NCBI GenBank assembly: GCA_005877565.1
Contig: VBOK01000051.1
Coordinates: 1-10,780 of the forward strand
Length of the DNA stretch: 10,780 nt
Origin: Nitrospirota bacterium
GTDB lineage: Bacteria > Nitrospirota > Nitrospiria > Nitrospirales > NS-4
Reading direction: 5' to 3'
Made by a program: the position numbers and the translations under genes. Of this stretch, positions 6,910 through 10,780 are shown in pieces. The notes beneath the pieces are model-generated. The model had not been told where the DNA came from. It saw nothing but the letters and a program-made list of their open reading frames with translations, and searched no databases. Every line of letters begins with the position of its first letter. Position 1 is the stretch's first letter.

Positions 6910-7737
6910 CTATTTTCTCCGCTGGCAGGCCGGGCAGTAGAACGAGCTGCGTTCGCCCGCCAAGCGGCGGATCGTGCTCCCGCATCCGGCCGGACACGGA
7001 AGCCCGGCTTTGTTGTACACCTGATGCCGCTTCCAATAGTCCCCCTTCGTCCCATCAGGCGCCAGGAAATCCCGGACGCTGGAACCTCCGGCCACGATGG
7101 CCTCGCTCAGGACGTCTCGCATCGCGTCGTAGAGGCGCCGGACGGTCCGGACCTGCAAACGGCTCGCCACCCGATAGGGGTGCAGACGGGCACGATATAG
7201 TATCTCATTCGCATAGATGTTGCCGATACCGGCGATGACCTGCTGATGCATGAGCAGGGCCTTGAGGCGCCCGCGCCGACGCGCCACCACCGCCCGGAAG
7301 TCTTCCCAGGGCACCGTCAACGGATCGCACCCAAACCGTCGCATGGCAAACCGCGCCAGGCCAGGCCCGTCGAGCAGGTAGACCCGACCGAACCGTCTGG
7401 GGTTCCAGTAATACAGCGCCGGAACTGAGCCGGTCAGCGAAAGGGTGAGGTGGGTATGCTTCCGGTAGGAGGGATCGAGCAGGGTGAAAAACAGGAGGCC
7501 GGTCATGCCGAGCTCGAAGGCCAGATAGCGGGTCTCGCCCGATCTCTCGGCTTCCAGGACCACGCTTTTCCCGAGTCGGCTCGCCGAGACCAGCCGGGCC
7601 CCCAGATACCACGGCAGCATGGAACGGCCCTCGCGCACGATGTCCGCGCGCTCGATCCGACACTCGGTGATCGTTGCGCCGCGCAGCCGCGCGCTGAGCT
7701 GGCGGGCGATGGTCTCGGCTTCAGGGAGTTCCGGCAT
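6910..7737 (-). CDS. mutM: Formamidopyrimidine-DNA glycosylase / AP lyase (MutM/Fpg)
   Basis: The enzyme excises 8-oxoguanine and formamidopyrimidines and nicks the abasic site. I place the start at 7737 because MPELPE exposes catalytic Pro2 and Glu3 after Met removal; the upstream GTG at 7758 would bury them. That gives 275 residues, the usual family length. Lys57 (RLGKSV), Met78, Arg114 and Phe116 (NPRRFG, the intercalating pair), and Asn173 in AGIGNIYANEILYRARLHP all fit Fpg. The C-terminal zinc finger is Cys248, Cys252, Cys268, Cys271, with Arg263 before the third Cys. The first pair is spaced C-x3-C (CPAGC), whereas E. coli Fpg has C-x2-C. The gene overlaps the end of the phosphatase gene by 17 bp. 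GGAGG is only 2 nt before this ATG, so translational coupling is plausible. Confidence 0.95.
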   Translation of the reverse strand: MPELPEAETIARQLSARLRGATITECRIERADIVREGRSMLPWYLGARLVSASRLGKSVVLEAERSGETRYLAFELGMTGLLFFTLLDPSYRKHTHLTLSLTGSVPALYYWNPRRFGRVYLLDGPGLARFAMRRFGCDPLTVPWEDFRAVVARRRGRLKALLMHQQVIAGIGNIYANEILYRARLHPYRVASRLQVRTVRRLYDAMRDVLSEAIVAGGSSVRDFLAPDGTKGDYWKRHQVYNKAGLPCPAGCGSTIRRLAGERSSFYCPACQRRK

Positions 7738-8155
7738 AGCCTCCGTTCCGCTTTGCACGCAGCTCGCGGACGAGGCGAATGGTGCCTTCCAGGTTGGGGA
7801 GCGGCGTCGCCCCCGGCCGGCGCGCGGCGACCTGCTTGACCGCGTCCTGATACGGCACCCCTTTGATCAGGCACAGGTAGGCAATGACCACTGACACCGA
7901 TCGTCCCATGCCGGCTCGACAGCACACCATCAGGCGGTGGTCCTTCTCGTGCTGCCCGAGCCACTCGACCGCTTGCTCGAGCAGAGTCGGATCGGCTTCG
8001 GCAAACTCTTTAAACGGAATCCAGGCGTAGGCCAACCCAGGCGGGGGAGCAATCTGGCTCTCCGCCGCCACGTTCAGGATCGCGGTCATGAACCGGACGG
8101 GACGCTCCGCGTCTTGGGCGTTGCCAACGGCCAGGTTTTCGTTGATCAGGTGCAT
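7721..8155 (-). CDS. Small dual-specificity (tyrosine) phosphatase-like protein
   Basis: The 144-residue product has the cysteine-phosphatase P-loop CRAGMGRS with nucleophile Cys79, Arg85 and Ser86, preceded by the strand LMV and followed by the helix VSVVIAYLCLIKG, as in dual-specificity phosphatases. The frame extends upstream to a GTG at 8290. I prefer the ATG at 8155 because family-like sequence (MHLINENLAVGNAQD) begins there and a good promoter lies at 8205-8233, inside the longer version. No clear ribosome site precedes either start. Two oddities appear: the usual His before the nucleophile is Cys78 (VCCRAG), and the usual general-acid Asp about 30 residues upstream falls in PFKEFAEAD, where Lys/Glu occupy the expected place. 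It forms a unit with mutM. The substrate is unknown, and catalytic competence is uncertain. Confidence 0.85.
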   Translation of the reverse strand: MHLINENLAVGNAQDAERPVRFMTAILNVAAESQIAPPPGLAYAWIPFKEFAEADPTLLEQAVEWLGQHEKDHRLMVCCRAGMGRSVSVVIAYLCLIKGVPYQDAVKQVAARRPGATPLPNLEGTIRLVRELRAKRNGGYAGTP

Positions 8156-8204
8156 ACGTTCACGAGTGAAGACCGGATTACGCGCGCCAGGCTGCTCGGG
8201 CTGT

Positions 8205-8233
8205 AGTATAGCCAGTGCGTCTCTCCCTGACAA
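8205..8233 (-). promoter_or_regulatory. Sigma70-type promoter for the phosphatase-mutM unit
   Basis: On the minus strand TTGTCA (8228-8233) and TATACT (8205-8210) each match consensus at five of six bases, with an ideal 17-bp spacer. Transcription would begin near 8198, about 43 nt before the ATG at 8155. The position supports the shorter phosphatase reading. Confidence 0.6.
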
Positions 8234-8282
8234 GGCCGTTTCGAAGCAGTCTGGCGCGGCGATCTGAAAGCGCTCCGCCGTA

Positions 8283-8311
8283 TTGCGCACAGGCGCCCGA
8301 TCCGTTACAGT
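8283..8311 (+). promoter_or_regulatory. Weak promoter candidate for the zinc-ribbon gene
   Basis: TTGCGC (8283-8288) and TACAGT (8306-8311) are separated by 17 bp and lie about 25 bp upstream of the ATG at 8336. Only half of the -35 bases fit consensus. It is listed because the gene needs a promoter in this short divergent region and I see no better candidate. Confidence 0.25.
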
Positions 8312-8335
8312 GAGGGCACCTCACGGACGCACGCA

Positions 8336-8689
8336 ATGGATTTTGAAAGCATCGAGCGGCGATTGGCGGACATCCCCTGCCCCGTCTGCAAGAACTCCAC
8401 TGAGTACATGATCCCCCGCGACAGCCGGGTGACCGACGGCGAATACAAGGCCTTCTGCAAGAGCTGCCGCTACAGCTTTCCCATCCACATGGACGTGGAG
8501 AGCTTCACACGCAGCCAGCCGGATGTGGCGTACTGGATGAAGGGCATGCGCTGCCCAGTCTGCCTGAAGACCGGCGCGACGCTGGATTTTCGCGTGCAGC
8601 CGTCCGTCCGCGGGGCCGTCTACTTCGTCACCTGCACCGCGTGCCAGCACCCTTTCTTCGAGAAATCCTCCCTGGAAGCGTTCGAGTGA
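8336..8689 (+). CDS. Double zinc-ribbon protein of unknown function
   Basis: I do not recognise a named family. The 117-residue product has two CxxC-CxxC ribbons in tandem: Cys15/Cys18 with Cys41/Cys44 (22 residues between pairs) and Cys73/Cys76 with Cys100/Cys103 (23 between). Both begin with the same CPVC motif, suggesting internal duplication. A basic-aromatic linker (about 45-72, with YWMKGMR just before the second CPVC) joins them. There are no membrane segments or signal peptide, so it should be cytoplasmic. Metal binding, probably one zinc per ribbon, is inferred from the motif. A role in nucleic-acid or protein binding is possible but not shown. The ribosome site is weak (CACGGACG about 10 nt upstream). 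The stop is 3 bp from the stop of the opposing Rsm22-like gene. Confidence 0.85.
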   Translation: MDFESIERRLADIPCPVCKNSTEYMIPRDSRVTDGEYKAFCKSCRYSFPIHMDVESFTRSQPDVAYWMKGMRCPVCLKTGATLDFRVQPSVRGAVYFVTCTACQHPFFEKSSLEAFE

Positions 8690-8692
8690 GGC

Positions 8693-9847
8693 CTAGCCTT
8701 CGACGGGACGAACCAGCTCGACACGCGTCGAGCCCTCGATGCGGCCGATCCCGGCGCGGCGCTCGATGTGCTCCACGCGGACGATCGCCCCACGGTGCCA
8801 CCGATCGAACGCCGCAGTGGCCTCTGAGCGGGCCCTGTCGAGGCGCCCGACCAGCGGGCGACCGGTCTCGTTGCACAGCCACGCCCGTCGATCCCCCTTC
8901 ATTACCATCACCTCGCTGACGACACGGTAGACGTCTGGGCCCCTCTCCGCGACCGTCAGGCCATCCTTTCGCAGCATGAGATAGGAAAACTTCAAGGCAT
9001 CCTTGATGAAACCCACCTCGCGGTCGATGGCCTGCAGCATCGGCGGAGGCGACCAGGGCCGCTCCTCGTGACACCAGTCGTCGGGATGCGCCAGCGCTGG
9101 ACAGGATCGCTCGTGCAGGCACGGGCTGTACACAGTCGCCCGTCTCGCTGCCGTCAGTCGGTCCCGCACGTGATGCAGGTCCCGCGTCGTCTCCCGCAAC
9201 GCAGGCTCGATAATCATGCAGGTTCCGTCGGACGACAGGGCATCGAGCAGGGATTCCAGAAACATGACCCGGCGGGCGATGGGTTCCGTCGCCGATCGGA
9301 AGAGTTCATTCAGGCTGTTGGCCAGAATCACCAGGTCGAAGGCGCCGGCCTTCCAGGGAACGCGGGCGCCCGGTCGTTCCAGATCGAGCGTCACGGTATG
9401 GAACCGAACGGACGGCCCGCCACGCCGCGTCACAGACACCTGCTCCCACAGAGCCTCGGCCTCCTGCAGCGCACGGCGGCTGCGATCTACCGCGACCACT
9501 TCGGACCCCCCATGCGCGGCGACGCTGTGCTGCGTGAGATGGCCGAGGACGGCCAGCGCGCCGACCCCAGGGCCGCTCCCCACGTCCAGGATCCGCAAGG
9601 GCCTCTGCGGTAGCTCCGGCATCTCTCGTAGCAGGCTGGCCACCTTGGCGAGGTTGACGGGCAGGAAATACAAGAAGTAGGCGCGGCGCAATGCCGGGTC
9701 CACGAAATAGTCCGACCCCAGCGCGTCCCGTTCCCTCGTAAAGAGTCGGGAGAGCGCGCGAACTCCTTCGGCGACTTCCCGATCCGGCTCGCCATACCGG
9801 GCCCGGAGCGCCTCGAGCAGACTGTGCGAGGGGTTCTCCACACTCAT
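8693..9847 (-). CDS. Rsm22/METTL17-like ribosomal small-subunit methyltransferase-family protein with Fe-S type cysteines
   Basis: The 384-residue protein has a class I SAM-dependent methyltransferase core: motif I ILDVGSGPG at 86-94, acidic VVAVDRS at 117-123, DLVILANSLNEL at 171-182, and IIEPALRETTRDLHHVRD at 212-229. After it comes the Rsm22 hallmark with Cys243 (YSPC), Cys249 (SCPA) and Cys259 (DWCHE), then KFSYLMLRKDG at 286-296, and a fourth Cys325 (AWLCNETG) in a beta-rich C-terminal region. Spacing of 6, 10 and 66 resembles the METTL17 cysteines that bind a [4Fe-4S] cluster and aid mitochondrial small-subunit assembly. Bacterial relatives are little studied, and whether this one methylates rRNA or acts as an assembly factor is open. 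The ATG at 9847 has CAGG about 9 nt upstream. The gene is monocistronic as far as I can see. Confidence 0.85.
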   Translation of the reverse strand: MSVENPSHSLLEALRARYGEPDREVAEGVRALSRLFTRERDALGSDYFVDPALRRAYFLYFLPVNLAKVASLLREMPELPQRPLRILDVGSGPGVGALAVLGHLTQHSVAAHGGSEVVAVDRSRRALQEAEALWEQVSVTRRGGPSVRFHTVTLDLERPGARVPWKAGAFDLVILANSLNELFRSATEPIARRVMFLESLLDALSSDGTCMIIEPALRETTRDLHHVRDRLTAARRATVYSPCLHERSCPALAHPDDWCHEERPWSPPPMLQAIDREVGFIKDALKFSYLMLRKDGLTVAERGPDVYRVVSEVMVMKGDRRAWLCNETGRPLVGRLDRARSEATAAFDRWHRGAIVRVEHIERRAGIGRIEGSTRVELVRPVEG

Positions 9848-9860
9848 CCGGACTACCTGA

Positions 9861-9890
9861 TTGACCCCCCTAGCAGGGCTGGTGTAAGGT
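9861..9890 (+). promoter_or_regulatory. Promoter candidate for the 78-residue protein gene
   Basis: TTGACC (9861-9866, five of six) and a poor -10 TAAGGT (9885-9890) are 18 bp apart, about 35 bp upstream of the ATG. The -10 box is exactly the loop of the inverted repeat at 9878-9897. The poor -10 may mean an activator or another sigma factor is needed. Confidence 0.35.
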
Positions 9891-9897
9891 CACCAGC
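9878..9897. repeat. Perfect 7-bp inverted repeat, possible operator
   Basis: GCTGGTG (9878-9884), a 6-bp centre TAAGGT, and CACCAGC (9891-9897) form a perfect palindrome in the 77-bp divergent region between the Rsm22-like gene and the 78-residue gene. It overlaps the proposed -10 box. It could bind a dimeric regulator affecting both genes, or form an RNA stem. No U-run follows, so it is not a terminator. Confidence 0.5.
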
Positions 9898-9912
9898 AGC
9901 CAGTACCGACCG

Positions 9913-9918
9913 AAGGAG
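9913..9918 (+). promoter_or_regulatory. Strong ribosome binding site of the 78-residue protein gene
   Basis: AAGGAG lies 6 nt before the ATG at 9925. It is the best Shine-Dalgarno match in the window and strongly supports this small gene and its start. Confidence 0.8.
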
Positions 9919-9924
9919 CGCGCC

Positions 9925-10161
9925 ATGACTGATGCGATCAAAGAAGCCTACCTGAACATCGAACGGGCGATGTACGAGTTTAACACGCTTCTGGAGCGCC
10001 AAGTCGAGGCGATGCGCGAGTCCGAAGCCTCTGATCCAATCAAGCTTGAACGGATGACCCAGGGCTCCAAGGCCATGCGAGACAGCAGCGCGATCTATCT
10101 CAGCTACGCCAAGTTCGTTGCCTACGGAATGCCGGACAGCGAGGAGATGCTCGAGGAATAG
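9925..10161 (+). CDS. Small helical hypothetical protein (78 residues)
   Basis: I do not recognise this protein. It is acidic, has no cysteine, no signal peptide and no hydrophobic membrane span, and looks almost entirely alpha-helical: helix-forming stretches at about 3-33 (AIKEAYLNIERAMYEFNTLL onward) and 38-68, joined by EASDP, with an acidic tail ending MLEE. An antiparallel helical hairpin or dimer is possible. Evidence that it is a real gene is the strong AAGGAG site, a start right after a plausible promoter, and a strong terminator 23 bp after the stop. It stands alone, divergent from the Rsm22-like gene and convergent with the oxidoreductase gene. No function can be assigned. Confidence 0.8.
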   Translation: MTDAIKEAYLNIERAMYEFNTLLERQVEAMRESEASDPIKLERMTQGSKAMRDSSAIYLSYAKFVAYGMPDSEEMLEE

Positions 10162-10184
10162 CCCCACCCGCTTCTGCCAAAACT

Positions 10185-10220
10185 CAAGAGGCCGTCCGGG
10201 ACATCCCGGACGGCCTCTTG
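10185..10220. terminator. Strong bidirectional hairpin terminator
   Basis: CAAGAGGCCGTCCGGG (10185-10200), loop ACAT, and its exact complement (10205-10220) form a 16-bp perfect GC-rich stem between two convergent genes. Read leftward it is followed by AGTTTTGG, a short U-run fitting the oxidoreductase transcript. Read rightward the following TCGTTC is a poorer U-tract. An overlapping 8-bp pair, AACTCAAG (10181-10188) with CTTGAGTT (10230-10237), offers a partly competing outer fold. Confidence 0.85.
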
Positions 10221-10241
10221 TCGTTCACACTTGAGTTGCCG

Positions 10242-10780
10242 TCAGATGTTCTGCATGAAATGGGCCACCTCGGCCTGGTTGACGTCCCGCCCCATGATGG
10301 CCGACTCTGGCACGGCGATCGATTTCTTCCCCGTCAGGCCACCAACCACCTCGTCCACGATCATCTCGACCGGCATGGACATCCCGCCGTACACGTGCGG
10401 GCCGGCCACGATCTTGGCGTTGGAATAGCCATAGATCGCCGCGGCCACATCCTTGGCCAGCCAAGCGACATAGTTGAACTCCGGCACCACTATGAGCTTC
10501 GTTTTCGCGCAGAGCTGGCGCAGTTCCTTGGTCGGGAAGGGACGGAGCGACCGGATCTTGATGAACCCGACATTGATACCCTGATCCTTGCACAGCCGGA
10601 TGGCCTCACGGGACTGCGCCGCGGCGCTGCCAGAGGCAATGATGACGGCCTCGGCCCCCTCCACGTTCTCAGGCGCGCACAGGCCGCCCATGTACTGCTC
10701 GATATAGCGCCTCGAGCGCTCCACCGCTGCCCAGACTTCCTGCTGCCAGACCGCATGGATGTTGTACGCCATGAAGTTGC
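10242..10780 (-). CDS. 2-oxoacid (pyruvate or 2-oxoglutarate):ferredoxin oxidoreductase alpha subunit, C-terminal part
   Basis: About 178 residues of the carboxy-terminal end are visible, and the frame is open to the right edge. The Met at 10772 is preceded by in-frame Asn-Phe codons, so it is probably internal. The visible part matches the PorA-type domain II: AEAVIIASGSAAAQSREAI, then IKIRSLRPFPTKEL, then LIVVPEFNYVAWLAKDVAAAIYG. The family makes a 2-oxoacid from an acyl-CoA, CO2 and reduced ferredoxin in the rTCA cycle (acetyl-CoA to pyruvate, or succinyl-CoA to 2-oxoglutarate) as part of a thiamine-diphosphate, multi-subunit complex. The thiamine- and Fe-S-bearing subunits must lie beyond the window. 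The substrate cannot be told from this fragment. It is the last gene of its leftward transcript, ending 21 bp before the terminator. Confidence 0.88.
   Translation of the reverse strand, partial: NFMAYNIHAVWQQEVWAAVERSRRYIEQYMGGLCAPENVEGAEAVIIASGSAAAQSREAIRLCKDQGINVGFIKIRSLRPFPTKELRQLCAKTKLIVVPEFNYVAWLAKDVAAAIYGYSNAKIVAGPHVYGGMSMPVEMIVDEVVGGLTGKKSIAVPESAIMGRDVNQAEVAHFMQNI

Noticed and set aside
6746..7036. 96-codon minus-strand frame spanning the mutM end and acl promoter
   Set aside because: It overlaps the conserved mutM zinc finger in another frame and crosses the acl promoter.
8321..8650. 109-codon minus-strand frame opposite the zinc-ribbon gene
   Set aside because: The plus-strand frame has eight ordered cysteines in two zinc ribbons; the antisense frame has nothing recognisable.
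9878..9897. Inverted repeat as an intrinsic terminator of the Rsm22-like or 78-residue gene
   Set aside because: It lies upstream of both divergent genes and no U-run follows on either strand.
10225..10593. 122-codon minus-strand frame overlapping the oxidoreductase gene
   Set aside because: It is an out-of-frame shadow of the alpha subunit, whose frame carries clear family motifs.

Overview
The window reads as a GC-rich bacterial chromosome segment from a chemolithoautotroph that fixes CO2 by the reductive TCA (rTCA) cycle. A two-subunit ATP-citrate lyase, a mitochondrial-type aconitase, a monomeric NADP-type isocitrate dehydrogenase and a ferredoxin-dependent 2-oxoacid oxidoreductase, all close together, point most strongly to a Nitrospira-type (Nitrospirota) nitrite oxidiser. 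That assignment is inferred from gene content and from remembered protein similarity, not from a search.

Layout. Positions 1-6900 hold a leftward (minus-strand) carbon-fixation operon transcribed as aclB, aclA, acn, icd. The last gene runs off the left edge. A good sigma70-type promoter (TTGACA-N18-TATAGT, 6863-6892) precedes aclB and leaves a leader of roughly 175 nt, which contains a short open frame, a direct repeat and a hairpin next to the aclB ribosome site. The aclA-acn gap carries AT-rich tandem 14-bp repeats. Positions 6910-8155 hold a two-gene leftward unit, a small dual-specificity-type phosphatase followed by mutM, with its own promoter (TTGTCA-N17-TATACT, 8205-8233). Positions 8336-8689 encode a rightward double zinc-ribbon protein that converges, with only 3 bp between stop codons, on a leftward Rsm22/METTL17-like ribosome-associated protein (8693-9847) carrying four candidate [4Fe-4S] cysteines. 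A 78-residue rightward protein of unknown function (9925-10161) follows. It and the leftward oxidoreductase alpha subunit at the right edge (10242-10780, partial) share a strong hairpin terminator (10185-10220).

How the genes work together. In the fixing direction, icd would carboxylate 2-oxoglutarate to isocitrate, acn would convert isocitrate to citrate, and AclAB would split citrate into acetyl-CoA and oxaloacetate. A pyruvate- or 2-oxoglutarate:ferredoxin oxidoreductase, whose alpha subunit lies at the right edge, would supply another ferredoxin-driven carboxylation of the same cycle. The genes between these two blocks are housekeeping (DNA repair, ribosome assembly) or unknown and have no evident link to carbon fixation. 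I found no mobile element, CRISPR array, tRNA or rRNA. The most unusual material is regulatory (the acl leader, the repeats, the palindrome upstream of the 78-residue gene) and the atypical phosphatase and Fe-S ribosome-factor genes, not a wholly new system.
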